From the NCBI RefSeq assembly GCF_030445035.2, contig NC_080696.1, forward strand, positions 25,371,661-25,435,660: a stretch of 64,000 bases of DNA. The letters are read 5' to 3'. The stretch comes from Dasypus novemcinctus (Eukaryota > Chordata > Mammalia > Cingulata > Dasypodidae). Shown here in pieces: positions 1 to 12,525 of this stretch. Under the pieces are notes generated by a model that saw nothing but the letters and a program-made list of their open reading frames with translations, ran no database searches and was not told the DNA's origin. Positions within the stretch are counted from its first letter, which is position 1. Each line of letters starts with the position of its first letter. The position numbers and the translations under genes are program-made.

Positions 1-56
1 CTGAGGCATTTATAAGGACCTTTCTCTATTATTTTCTATACTACTAAATATATCAG

Positions 57-571
57 GTCTTCCCCACCCACCCTTCCTGCTGTTTTTGCTGTCTGTGTCC
101 ATTTACTGTGTGATCTTCTGTATCTTCTTATCTTTTTTAGGGCTTCTCCTTTTTTTCCTCTAGGATTCACTGTGATTCGATCCTGGGGACCTCTGATAGG
201 AGAAAGGTTCCTTGTCACTTGCACCAACTCAGTTCCTGGTTTCTCTTGTGACACGCCTTGACTCTCCCTTCATCTCTCCCTTGTTGCATCATCATCTCTG
301 TGCATGACTTACTTGTGTGAGCACTTGGCTAGCCTCGGGGTGCCTTGGCTCACCATCCAGGCACTAGCGTGTGTGCACTCAGATTGCCACACAGGCACTC
401 CGTTCACTCCTAGAGCCCTTGTAGAGGCACATGGCTCACCGCACATGCACTTGATTTGTCTTGGGAGCACACTTTTATTTATTTATTTTACCAGAAATTC
501 CCAGGAGTTGACTCCAGATTATCCCATTTGTTAGGTGGAAGACCAATTACCTGAGCCAAGTCCACATCCCG
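57..571 (-). repeat. SINE-like element with DAS-type tRNA head but different body
   Basis: Read on the minus strand it begins with a tRNA-like head (GGATGTGGACTTGGCTCAGG, then a B-box-like GGAGTCAACTCC) close to the head of the DAS SINEs elsewhere in the window. It ends with a segment like their 3' part (ACACAGACAGCAAAAACAGC, then a GGTGGGTGGGG tract). The middle differs and contains an AATAAATAAATA stretch. The 7-bp repeat ATATCAG at 50-56 and 572-578 fits a target duplication. There is no long A tail. Family assignment is inference. Confidence 0.55.
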
Positions 572-578
572 ATATCAG

Positions 579-1950
579 TTCTTATAACGACAGTTTTCTT
601 AAATTATATTATCCTTGACTTGTGACCTCATAAGTTATATTTTGTACCTTGTGATCATGAACATCAGCAAATTCTTATTCATAATTCCTTGAAGATAATT
701 ATCTTTTATTTCTCATTTTATATTGGATCTTACTTATTTTATACAAAGTAGAATGAAGTTAGTTTCTTGTGTATTTAAAGGAACTCTAAATGTTTTATAT
801 ATCCATCTGAAGTAGTATTTCCCTTTCTCTTTACCAATCATACTCTCTACATTTGTTGGAATTGTTTTGTTATTTTTTTAAGTTTGTAAATTTCAAGGTT
901 AATTTAAACATTTTGAAATAGAATACATATTTTTTAAAAAATATTAATAAAATAAAGATTTCACAAACAGTGATTTGACTGTTTTCCAGGGACTCTTTTC
1001 ACTATTTTGAAGTTCCCAGATCAAGAAAAATTTTTCTTCATACTAAATCTGTAAACATATATTTAGGAGGTAGATTTAAACAGTTACAAACAGGTAGAGA
1101 TTAATATTAATTAAACACTTTTATTCAATTGTTCTCATATAATAGTTTCTGCATTTTTCCTTCTCTTAAAATTTTTCCTTTATTGTCTAAATGAATGGCT
1201 GTATTTTTATCTCCTTAAAACTTGAAAGAAAGCTATATGGGATTTTTTATACACAAGACTCTGTGATTTACATAAAAGAATTCGACAACAAGATTATCTT
1301 CTTAGAGAGCCATTGTCCTTAATCATACCTAGTTAAGCTGTTGTAAACTTAGAGAGGAAATTTAAAATTGTTTTTATGGTTAATTTTTATGGCATCATAT
1401 CAACATTTAAGTTGACTTTTTTATTATGATTTTCCAAATATTTAAAATTTTCAGATGTTAAGTATATGATAATAAATATATTTGGTAGAAAACCTGACAA
1501 AATACACATCAGTGAGATTAGATTTTTAATTTTATTTACAACAAACCACTTAAAGCCTCAGATATACATTGATTTACAAGGGTTCTTCAATAAACTTTAG
1601 AATGCACACAGATTTTAACTTATAAAACCTGTACTAGGAAATAAAATGGGGGAACTTTGCAATCAATTTGAGGCTAGAATAACTGAAATATATTTCAATA
1701 ATGAGAAAATGATTTTTGTCTCATTCCTCTAACATAAACAGATGTGATCATTCTACAAAACATGTTTGCTAATGAAGGTTACCAAGTTAATAAGAGATGA
1801 CGTTATATAATGAATTAAGATGTACTCAAGAATCCAAAGTCTGGAAGTATAATAATCTAAAATTACTTCAGGGTGAATTCTGCCAAATAGTTGCTGGACA
1901 TCACATTGGTTTCACAAAAAATCCCTTCTAGAAAATGGAAGATGATTCAT
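579..1950. other. AT-rich intergenic DNA, nothing recognised
   Basis: No open frame of note, no recognised repeat and no RNA gene is seen. The composition is strongly AT-rich. Decayed L1 sequence is possible but cannot be shown by eye. Confidence 0.5.
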
Positions 1951-4385
1951 TATTGCCAACTCTTTCATTGCAGCTAGAATTCATCTGATACCAATTCTAG
2001 TTAAAGATCTTACACGGAAAGAAGTATTTCAGATCAGTATATATCAGCAACTAAGATGCAAAAATTCTTAGCAACATTTTAGTAAGTCAATCCAACATTA
2101 TATAAAAGAGATAATACATTATGATCCAACAGATTTTATTTCAAGTAAAAATTTAAATAAATTACCATATTGGCAAAATACAAACAAAAACATAATAACC
2201 TTAATAAATACAAGTGAGATAAATCAACATTTTAATCAATCAATTCTCAAAGTAAACTAAAAATAGAAAGAACTTTCTCAAATTTGTAAAAAGTAACTAA
2301 AAAACATACTATTGTCAAAGGGAATGTTTGAATGCTTTCAATAAACATCAAAAACAACAAAAGATTTTTTAACCCCTTATGTTTCACATTTCTTCTGTTT
2401 TCTAGCATGTGTATTGTGAAGGGAAAAATAATGAGAGAAGGAAGAGAAATATATAAAGTTCTCTTAAGCCTCAAAGGACGTATTTCTCTGATTACGAAAT
2501 CCACTGGGTCTATAAAATAATGCAATGTTAAGTGAATTTAGCAAGTTTTCAGCATGAAAGTGCAACATGTAAAAACAAAAATTCAGGTGGCGGACTTGGT
2601 CCAGTGGTTAGGGCGACTGTCTACCACATGGGAGGTCCACGGTTCAAACCCCTGGCCTTCTTGACCCATGTGGAGCTGGCCCATTGCAGTGCTGATGTGT
2701 GCAAGGAGTGCCGTGCCATGCAGGGGTGTCCCCCCCGTAGGGGAGACGCACGCATAAGGAGTGTGCCCCATAAGGAGAGCCGGCCAGCACAAAAGAAAGT
2801 GCAGCCTGCCCAGGAATGGCACCGCATACACGGAAGGCTGACACAACAAGATGACGCAACAAAAAGAAACAGATTCCCATGCCGCTGACAACAACAGAAG
2901 CAGACAAAGAAGATGCAGCAAATAGACACAGAGAACAGACAACCGGGGTGGAGGGGGAGAAGGGGAGAGAAATAAATAAATCTTTAAAAAAATAAAATAA
3001 ATAAAAATAAAAATTCAAAGGTATCTATACACCTACAATGGGCCATTATTAAAAATATTAAAAACCCTGCTATTTACAATAATATAAACATATGGGGTTC
3101 CAAGGTCTGAGTTTATCAAAGATGTGTAAGAATTTTACACCAAAAGATATGAAGTATTACTAAGAGAATTATAAGGAAATCTTAATAAGCTATATTCATT
3201 TATTGGGAGATACAGTATAAGTAAGAGGCAAATTTTCCCTAAATTTATAATGACTGCAATAAAATTACTAAAGATCCAACCGTATTTTCTAAGGGGGCAT
3301 TGGCAATCTCTTTCTAGAATTCGTATAAAAACACAAAGGACCAAGAATATATTAAACATTGAAAAAGAATACTTTTGGATTTGGAGCCTGTTTATGTAGT
3401 TAGAATAGTCAAAGTAGTGTCATTTTTTTCTTGAACATAGGGAAATAAATCAATGGAACAGAATAATAAATCCAGAAATAGATACATACAACTGATTGCT
3501 GAGAAATGTGAACAGCAAATCAAAGACAGGGAATAGTCTTTCACAGCCATGGTTGAAACAATTGTCTGTATGCAAAAGAAAATGAACTTCGATCCATTCC
3601 ACACATCATGTCCAAATAATAATGCAAAGTTTATAATAAAACTAAAGGAAAAATGCAAATAAAGTATTTAGAGGAAAACCTGTCAAAAAATAACTCTAAC
3701 TCTAGATTATGAGAAAATGTCTTTATTATGACATGAAAACACAACTGACAATTTTTTTAAATAAAATGAACATTAAATTGCACTCTTTGAAAGACATTTT
3801 TAGGCGAATGAAAGAACAAGCTACAAATTGGATGAAATTATGTGTGAGGCACATAACTGATAAATTCCTTATATCCAGACTATATAAATAGCTCTGAAAA
3901 CTGAATAAGAAAGCAAACAATTTCAAAAATGGGCCAAAATCTTTTGCCTAAAGATTCACCAAATGAGACTAAAAAAGGATTTCAAATAGTATAAAAAAAA
4001 CATGTTCAATGTCTTAGCATATGTATCTGCAATGCAAATTTAAAATACATAGTTTTACAACAATGTATGTAATAGAATGGGAAGATCAAAAGATGGTCCA
4101 TTTCAAATGCTGTCATGACTGTGGGAGAACTATGGTGAAAATGATTGATGAACTAACTTTTTAGCTATCACCCAATGCTTGCAAAATGGCCAAATTATTG
4201 TTGGTATGTCCCCATGAAATGCAACTTTGCAGTCATTAAAACAATAACATCAGTGTACATTTGTTTATAAGAAATTATGTTCCTGAAATATATTAAGTTG
4301 GGCAGTTTTTTACAAAACATAGCTGACAGTGTATGCCCTTTTGTAATCCACACAGTCTTGAAAGAAGTTAGACTGAAATTTCTCT
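1951..4385 (+). repeat. Old L1 remnant (ORF2 to 3' part), plus strand
   Basis: Around 1960-2150 the sequence matches the L1 ORF2 reverse-transcriptase region (stretches like TATCAGCAACTAAGATGCAA and ATACATTATGATCCAACAG). 3300-4000 resembles the later ORF2 part, with many stops and frameshifts, and 4060-4380 resembles the final region before the 3' UTR. The element is heavily decayed and is interrupted by a DAS SINE at 2586-3008. The subfamily is not assigned and the ends are approximate. Confidence 0.6.
2586..3008 (+). repeat. DAS-type tRNA-derived SINE, copy 1
   Basis: It has the tRNA-like head (GGCGGACTTGGTCCAGTGG, B box GGTTCAAACCC), then the body with GTGGAGCTGGCCCATTGCAG and CAGCCTGCCCAGGAATGG, then the 3' part ending in AAATAAATAAATCTTTAAA and an A-rich tail. 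The 9-bp duplication AAAAATTCA at 2577-2585 and 3009-3017 brackets it, the mark of L1-driven insertion. The open frames inside it on both strands are not genes. Confidence 0.93.
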
Positions 4386-5655
4386 GGTTGGAGAAGAAAA
4401 GCAGAGTCCAAATTAGACCTCCAGGCTATGATCTGAACAAAATGTCATGATCAGCAAGAAAAATTCTCACTCTCTCCACATTATACCTGAAGTCAGAAAT
4501 TCATTAAACCCTTTCAATTCCTGATAATCCAATACTAGTAGAGGGAGGACAATCAATAGCTGCCATCAACCGAGCAATGGATATGCAGAAAATAATTGTC
4601 ATAACATATTCCATTCTGTTTGTTGCCTTCTAATAAGAAAAAGTCCAAGAGGAAAGAAAATTTGAAATGGAACAGTGAGAAAGGACTAGGATCAGTCAGG
4701 TTGAGGTCATCAAACAGATGAGCTAAAACAAGGATGCAATTCTAGTGAAAATATGAGCAAACTACCTATCACCTCCCTCCAAAGCAAAGAGACCTGCTGA
4801 AATGACAAGCATTAACTCTAAAGGAAATTGAAAAGAACCAGAGACATTCCATGGAAACAGAATGGCTTTACCTACTATTCTATTGTGGATGTGGGCATCT
4901 TTATAAATTGAATTTTTGAGATGAACACACTGTTATTTCTACCTATAAACCACTAATAAAAGAAACTATATTTTAGTTAAGTTGTAAAACTACATTTAAG
5001 CTCAATATAATTACCAACCATTAGACACATAAGCCACACAGTTAGATAAAGTTCTGATTTCATGCTCTTTCTTAGAATTTCCTGGAGAAGTTAGTAATAA
5101 GATCAAAGAGAAGGTTATTAAAAACGCTTGAAAGATTACCTACTTTTGTTTTTGACTTAGAGGAAATCAGTCTGGAATGCATCATTCCTAATAGGATTAA
5201 ATTATTATTTCATGGTACATGTGCTGTCTAGGGTGGTGGTGCTCAATGGCCCCTGGTTTCTTGAGAAGTCACATTTCAGCAATGCCCTTGTCACCACTTG
5301 ATACTCAGTCTGAGCTGCTTATCCTTACACTGACCACAGAACAAGGGGTTAAGTGACTTTTTGGACCAAGCAGGAGAAGGGAATGGGGTCCCTCTGGTCT
5401 CACTCATTCTAAGTCTTCCAGGCAATGAACATGGGGATCAGATCAAGGGTGTGCACCACAAAACACGTTGATTACTTTGCTCTGTCTTAAGGCAAATGTG
5501 GAGAAAAAAAATAATATGAATGTAATAATATGAAAAATAACAGAAAGACCATTAAAATACTTCAGTGTTCATTTCTCCCACATATGTGCACACCTGACAT
5601 AATTGTCCTGGGTAAAACACACACACTCACATACACATGGGCAGGCACATGCAAG
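4386..5655. other. Unassigned intergenic DNA
   Basis: No recognisable gene or clear repeat. I looked on the minus strand for a second V2R exon following the one at 5663-5898 and did not see one. Confidence 0.4.
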
Positions 5656-5662
5656 GACTTAC

Positions 5663-5898
5663 ATATTATCTTTCAATCCTTCGCTTGGCTTGACCATAAA
5701 AGATAACTTGGAAATATCTGGCTCTACCATCAAGCTGTAGAGTGGGAAAAATCCTGTCAGAACCAGATCCCCATCTCTATAGACACTTGAGTTCAGGTAC
5801 CATAAACAATCTTTATAAGTCATACTGCACTTATTCGGTAAAGGCTGAAGAAGTAAGAAGAAACAACATCCCTGGAACACAGAGCCAATGACCTGCAT
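5663..5898 (-). pseudogene. Vomeronasal type-2 receptor-like first coding exon (isolated)
   Basis: The minus strand from the ATG at 5898 encodes 78 codons. A hydrophobic start (CCFFLLLQPL, residues 11-20) could act as a signal peptide. Then come Cys24 and Cys31, a possible N-glycosylation site (NSS, 36-38) and GDLVLTGFFPLYSL (43-56). The GD-x-V-x-G-x-F-P-L pattern marks the start of the extracellular ligand-binding lobe in class C receptors (V2R, TAS1R, CaSR), and the surrounding residues look most like V2R. V2Rs are pheromone receptors of the vomeronasal organ. The frame ends at a consensus splice donor, GTAAGT (minus strand, 5662-5657), as expected for a short first exon. No stop or frameshift lies inside it. 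No second exon is visible nearby, so I call it a relic. TAS1R or another class C gene is possible. Confidence 0.5.
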
Positions 5899-7480
5899 CT
5901 CTGCTGAGCCACAGAAAAGCTGGAGTTGAAGCTAGAATGCCAATTCAGACTCAGCTGGGAAAATTTCTCCCTTTGCATGACAGCATAGCACAGAAAATGT
6001 CCAAAAATTTTCTGCCTCTTTACCATGTGCTAAGGAAGCGTAATAGACAAAGGCAGAGCTAGATAAATAAAGGAGGTATTTATAAAGGAGTCAGAATTTT
6101 GAGACAGCACCCTCAATTTCACTATCATCAGAGCTGCTCTGGCTTCCACTGCTTTTCACAGTTTCACTCCAGTCCCATTAGGTGGCACTCGGCATTCCTG
6201 TGCCCTGGGGCTCTGCACCTGTCACCCACCAAGCTGGTGAAAAACAGTCAGGGGAAACATGTTTTCCCTACCTCTATGATTTCATCATGTTCTTTGACCT
6301 TTAATCTTCAGGGACCACTTCATTCTGATATAAAGCATTCTTTAATTTTATGTCCATGATCAATGAAATGGGAGGCAAATGAGTGGTTGATTCAGAGTAC
6401 TGCTCTGAGTGAATTATCACTTATAAAGAGCCTTTTGCTGAACCAACAAAAGGTTTTCTAGCACAATTTTATCTGAAGCTTTAACCAGAAGGAAAAGTTC
6501 ATCAATCATTTATTTATGCCTGTGCAACCCACAGACATCTTTTGATTATCAAGCATTAGCATCAATCACAGATTTGAAGTAACCTCCAGAAAGAAAGTAT
6601 GCCATGATTTACAAAGCAATAGGCTACATCCAGGGAAGATTTGAAGTTAAAGTCCTTCCGAACAATTGGCCTGGTAGCCCCAATGCTGTTGTTCTCTACT
6701 CACCCAATTGATAATTCTGGCACCAAACACTCATCATTACATGGTTCAACACCTTACAAATAAAAAGAACTCTGCTCTTAACATTGGATTTTCCTTCTGA
6801 TGTTATAGAATGTTTTAACGTTTTCAGTGCAAAACTTCTAAAAAAGAATTTTCTGAACACTTCCTTCATTCTTTTCTCCCACTCTTTTAAACATGCTTGC
6901 TTATATTTTTGTCCCTGACCCCACCACTCTACTTTAAAAAGTATATTTTCACAATGCTCAAATATCTCTTCTTTTATGTATGTTTGGCTGTGCATCAAGC
7001 CAACCCCAAACTAACTTGTTAAACAAGACTTGTTTATTACATCATGAATCTGGTGGCCAATAATATGATCTGATTCAGTTGTGTCATTCATAAGAAGGGT
7101 TTGTCTTACTCATACAGTTGCAGACAACTGGTAGTTTACCTGGATCTTTATGGTCTAGGTGGACCAACTAAGTAGTTTACTATTGATATGCTAACAGCCT
7201 GAGTTGCTCCAGTACAATTACTCTGAACTGTTTATGTGGGAGCAGCTTTCCAAGAGTTTAAGAACAGAAGCTGCAGGATCCCTTAAGGTCTTGGTTCAGA
7301 TGATCTACAATGTGCCAATACTAATGGTGAACCAAGTCACAAATCATGCTGGATTCAAATGATTGGAAATAAGATTCCACCTCTTGGTGGAAGTTCGCTC
7401 CTTGTAATACACAAATATACTATATGTAGTAAGTACCTCTTCTTACTTGACCATTTAGCTTATCTTGACTCAGTAAGCCA
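5899..7480. other. Unassigned intergenic DNA
   Basis: The stretch upstream (minus-strand sense) of the V2R-like exon. It contains a 100-codon minus-strand frame at 6696-6998 that resembles nothing I know. Parts of 7040-7450 may be an old interspersed repeat, but no family can be named. Confidence 0.4.
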
Positions 7481-7990
7481 CTTCTACTTCTTTAAAACAG
7501 CTTTATTAATGAACAATTGACATATAACAAATTTCACATAACATGTACCCTTTACAGGCATTCACCCTTAAAACCATCATCAAAATAAAAATAATTTCTA
7601 TATTCATCATGCTGAAAATTTTCCTATTGAGCCCCTTTGCCTTCCATGTTCCTCGTCATCACTAGGAAACCCTTGATCTAGTTACTGACATTCTAGATTG
7701 CTTTGCATTTTCTAGGAATTCATAAAAACTGGATGATATAATTTGTACATTTTTGTCTCTTTTATCTCAGCATAATTATTTTGTTATTTATCCATGTACT
7801 AATGTCTATCAATATATGGTTGCGTTTTATGAGCACCATTGCCACAATTCATTCATCCCGATACTCACTGATGGATATTTATGTCCAATTTTGGGTATTA
7901 GAAATGATGATGAAATGAAATTTCATTTACAACTTCCTGTATATATCTTTTATAATAGCTTTATTGAGCTATGATGCATACATCATATAA
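7481..7990 (-). repeat. Old L1 3' end fragment, minus strand
   Basis: Starts with the antisense form of an old mammalian L1 3' UTR (CAGCTTTATTAATGAACAAT, then ACATATAACAAATTTCACAT). It runs into the antisense of the ORF2 C-terminus, with the stretch around 7770-7900 giving the usual 'bring-into-view, house-number' text of L1 3' ends in reverse. A second TTTATTGAGC motif near 7960 suggests another fragment joined to it. Confidence 0.6.
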
Positions 7991-8004
7991 TCCACCATTT
8001 TAAA

Positions 8005-11000
8005 TGAATGATATTTCTTTTAAAAAGTTATATTTATTTTCTTAAATTTACTCACACGTTCAAGTATCAACACAGTTAATTTTAGAAAACTTCACATCAA
8101 AAATAAATTATTTTCTTGTTTCCATTCATACTCATATTCCCTCTCACAACAAAAAGCAAAGCAAACAAATTAGTTTCCAATTCTCTAAATTTATTTATAT
8201 TATATATTTCAAAAAATGGATTCAAAAAACATATTGTCATTGAGGCTTCTTTCTCTTAGTATATTTTTGAGTATAACATTTTTAACATATCAATATTATT
8301 GATACATATTAATAAATAAAAAATCCATCCATAGTGTACAATCAAAGGTATCTGATATAATTACATAGGTGTGCATTCACCATTATAATCATATTAGAAC
8401 ATTATTATTAATAATAATAATAACAAACAAAAACCAACCAAACAGACAAATCTTATCACCAGTCAATCTATATTTTACCTGCCCTACATAGTTTTTATTC
8501 TGTTTCCTTCTCTCTAGTATACTGGTATTTATATTTTGTAAAAATTGCATTATATAGGTAATATAATTCATATTCATATTTTATATAAGGGTTAACTATG
8601 TTATACAGTTGCATGCTAAATTTTTAGCTTTCATTCTAGTAATATACATGGCTTTAGACTTTCCCTTTCAACCACTTTATACCAATATAATAGCTTTTCA
8701 AATCACAAAAACCATAATATCCTCTCACCATTTATGTTCATTTACAAAGATTTACAAATAAACTTTTCACCAAATAGGCACAGATTAACACTCAGCATTC
8801 CATTCTCTATCCACCTCCTATTTTCTGGTGACCTATATTCTATTAACCCTATAACTTTACATGATATATTAATTCATAGTAGTGCAATCATACAATATTT
8901 GTTCTTTAGTGTCTGGATTGAGTCATTCAACATAATTTCCTCAAGCTTTATCTATGTCTTCGTTTTTTCATTTCTTTTTAGTACTACATAAAATTCCATC
9001 ATGCGTATATGCTACACTTTGTTTATCCATTCATTGTTTGCGGGACACCTGGGAACTTTACAACTTTTGGCAATCATGAATAATGCCACTGAGTACATAC
9101 ATGTGCAGATAACTATTTATCTCAATTCACTCAGCACTTCTGGGTATATAACTAGTAATGATACTCCTTGTTCACATGGAAAGTCTGTATTTATCTTCCT
9201 TAGGAACTACAAAAGTCCTCCACCATGTTTGTTCCATTCTATATTCCCACCAACAGTGAATAAGCATTCCTATCTCTCCACATCCTTTCCAACATTTACA
9301 TATTTCTGACATTTTAATAGTGCCTGACTAAAAGTTGTGAAAGGATACGTTTTCATAGTTTTGATAAGCATTTTCCTAATTGTAAGTAATGTTGAGCATT
9401 TTTTCATGTGTTTCTTCACTATTTGTATTTCTTCTTGGGCAATTGTCATTTCAGGTCTTTTACCCAATTTTAGCCAAGTACTTTTTATTTTTGAATATAG
9501 TATCTCTTTATATGTCATGGATATTAAATCCTTATTGGGTACGTGAATGCTAAATATTTTGTCCCATTGTGTTGGCTGCCTTTTTACCCTTTTGACATAG
9601 CCCTTCAAAAGTTGCAAAAGTGTTTAATTTTGTGGAGGATCCAGTTGCCTATTTTTTCTTTTTGCTCATGCTTTGGGTGTCAGGTAAAGAAACTACTGTC
9701 CACCTCAAAATCTTGAAGAAGTTTTCCTACATTTTCTTCCAAGAATTTTAATATAGTTGCTGCCTGTAGTGTCTGGATGTCTCTGCTATTTGAGGCAATA
9801 TTTACTTTGGTAGCCAATGAGATCCTGCTGAGACTTGCAGAAGTGTAACCTCTGGGATCACCCCCCGACTCAATTTGAAGTATCTTAGAGATATAAAATC
9901 ATTTGTCTTTTCCCTTTCTCCATTTTTCTTAGTATCTTTATCTGGTTATGGTATTGGTTTGATGTTGACTTCATAGAATGAGTTTGATTGCCTTCTCTCC
10001 TGTTAAGTTTTTTGGAAGAGATTGGGCCAGATTGTTATAAATATGTATTTGAATGATTTTTAGAATTCACCTGTGATGCCATCTACTTCTTGGCTTTTAA
10101 TCTTTGAGAAGTTTTTGATGATTGTTTCAATCTCTTTACCTGTGATTAGTTTGTTGAGATCTTCTATTTCTTCTAAGGTCAGTTTTGGTGGTTTGTATGT
10201 TTCTAGGAATTTGTCCTTCATTTACATTGCCTGGATTTTGGCATAGAGAAGTTCGTAGTATCCTCTCATAACCTCACTAATTTCTGCAAGGACAGTGGTA
10301 ATGCCCACCTTCCCATATGTGATTTCATTTATTTCTGTCTTCTCACTTATTTCTGTATCAGTCTAGCTGAGGGTATTTTGATTTTGCTGATCTTCTCAAA
10401 GAACCAACTTTGATTTTGTTGACTCAGCTTTTTTGTTGTTGTTATCCATTTTCTTTATTTCTTGCCTCTTCTCTAATATTTCTGTCCTTTGTCTTGTTCT
10501 TTGTTCTTGTTTAGTTCGCTGTTCTTAGTTTACTTCCTCCAGGTGTGCAGTCTGATCTTCAATTTTACCTTTTTCTTCTTTTTAACATAAGCATTGAGTG
10601 CTTTAAATTTCCCTCTCAGCTATGCATTTGTGGTGTCTCATAGATTTTGGTAGGCTATGTTCTCGTTTTCATCTTTTCATGATATTTGCAGAATCCTTCT
10701 GCCATTTCTTCCCACTGATTATCTAAGAAAGTGTTATTTAATTTCCATATATTTGTGAATTTTCCCTTGTTCTACCCATTATTAATTTATAACTTTATTA
10801 TCATATGATCCAAGAAAGTGTTTTGTATAATTTCAGTCCTTTAAAATTCAGTGAGTCTAGTACTGTGATGCAACACATGTTCTAACTTGGAGAATTATCC
10901 ATGAGCACTTGAAAAAGAATTATATCCCATTATTTTAGGGTATAGTGCTCTATAGGTGTCAGGTAAGTCTACTTCATTTATTATATAGCTAAACCTGTCT

Positions 11001-12000
11001 AATTCATTTACCCACTGACCAGATGTTCTCTACATTACTGAACATGTTGTATTGAGATCTCCAACAATTATTGTAGGAACATCAATTTCTCCCTTCATTT
11101 TTGCCAGTGTTTGCCTCATGTATTTTGGGGTACCCAGATTAGCTTCATAAATATTTATTAGTTATTTATTCTTGTTAAATTTCCCCTTTCATTAATGTAC
11201 AATGATCTTCTTCATCCTTTATGACATATTTTCACTTGAAATCTGTTTTATCCAGTTTTAAGTTTGTTACTGCATCCATTTTTTGGTTACTATTCACATG
11301 GAATATCTTTTATCCAACCTTTCACATTTGTCAGTTATTTCCTTCCAATGGTATGACACTTTATTAGACAAGATATAGAAGACTCATGTATTTTGTAACA
11401 ATTTTTGTTACAAAAATTGAAGATCTTGAACTCACCCTAATTTCTGAAGTTGAACTTTGTTGGATACAGAATTCTCAGCTGGCAAGTTTTCTCTTTTGGT
11501 ACCCTTAATACATCATACCACTTTCTACTTTCCTGCCAGGTTTTTGATGAGACATTGGTACTTAATCTAATTGAGTTTCCCTTATATGTAATGTTTTGCC
11601 TTTCTCTTGCTTCTTTCAGAATCCTCTTTTATTTCTGTAATTGTCATTCAGAATGTCAATATCTCAGTGTAGGTCTAATAGGATTTATTCTGTTTGGGAT
11701 GTGTTGTTCTTATTAGATATTGATATTTATGTTTCATAAGGGTTGAAGTGTTTTGTCTTTATTTCCTCAAATATACTTTCTGCCCCTTTTTCATTCTCTT
11801 CTCCTTCTGGGATGCCAGTAATGTATGTATTTTGTGTTGTCATTCAATTCCCTGAGAAATTGTTTCATTTTGTCAATTCTCTTCTCTTTTTCTTTTCCTA
11901 TCTTATCCATTTCAAATAATCTCTCTGAAATAACTAATTCTGACTTCAAGCAATTCAAATCTGCTATTATGTTTCTATAATATAGTTTAATCTCATCCAT
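8005..12000 (-). repeat. L1 retrotransposon, minus strand, 3' UTR to ORF1 region
   Basis: Read on the minus strand, the ORF2 C-terminus lies at about 8830-9310. Next to it, 9270-9617 encodes a fragment with HMKKCSTLLTIRKM, close to the L1 ORF2 motif around HMKRCS. ORF2 sequence continues to about 11250 and the ORF1/5' region to 12000. A minus frame at 11791-12048 is rich in K and E like the ORF1 coiled coil. A short piece of an L1 3' UTR is inserted around 9750-9920. There are many stops and the element is dead. It continues beyond the LTR insertion at 12001-12525. Confidence 0.75.
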
Positions 12001-12525
12001 CAAATTAGCCAGCCAAAGGAGTGCTGATGAAAAATGCCAGAAGACCATTGGCTCCTATAAAGGGTATTTATTTGGGGCATGAGCTTACAGATATGAGACC
12101 TTAAAGCATAAGTTACTTCCCTCATCAAATTCTATTTTCACTTGTTGGAGAATGATGGCTGCTGATGTCTTTGATGGTTCAGGTATTGTGAGTTCCTCTC
12201 TTCCTGGTTCTTGCTTCTCTCTAGGCTCAAGGTTTCTCTCTTCCTTTGTGTGCTTATGTACAAGGGTTCTAGCTTAGGAATTCAGCATCAAATTCCAAGT
12301 GAAAACTCAAACATTAAAACCTCCAGCATCAAAAAACTCCAACTCTATCCTTTGCCATGGCTTTTATCTGTGAATCCTTACCTCCAAGGGGTGGGGACTC
12401 AACACAGTACTGACATGGCCCAATCAAAACCTTAATTGTAAATTAACCATGCCCAGAAACAGAACAGTTTACAAACATAATCCAATATCTATTTGGGGAA
12501 TCCATAACTATATCAAACTGCTACA
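12001..12525 (-). repeat. LTR-like element inserted in an L1
   Basis: On the minus strand it starts TGTAGCAGTTTGATA and carries a poly(A) signal AATAAA in CCCAAATAAATACCC (plus 12064-12078). It ends near CCTTTGGCTGGCTAATTTG, where the terminal CA has mutated. The 5-bp repeat TCCAT lies on both sides (11996-12000 and 12526-12530), which fits LTR retrotransposon integration. The flanking L1 reads through once the element is removed. A related copy lies at 54526-55150. It is probably a solo LTR of an ERVL-like xenarthran family; the family name is inference. Confidence 0.65.

Noticed and set aside
2583-3018. Overlapping 90-124 codon frames on both strands
   Set aside because: They are translations of a DAS SINE; the same frames recur in the other SINE copies at 33.5, 34.7 and 58.2 kb.
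11450-11716. 88-codon hydrophobic plus-strand frame resembling a membrane protein
   Set aside because: It is antisense to an L1; A-rich L1 coding strands give hydrophobic antisense frames throughout the 8-31 kb region.
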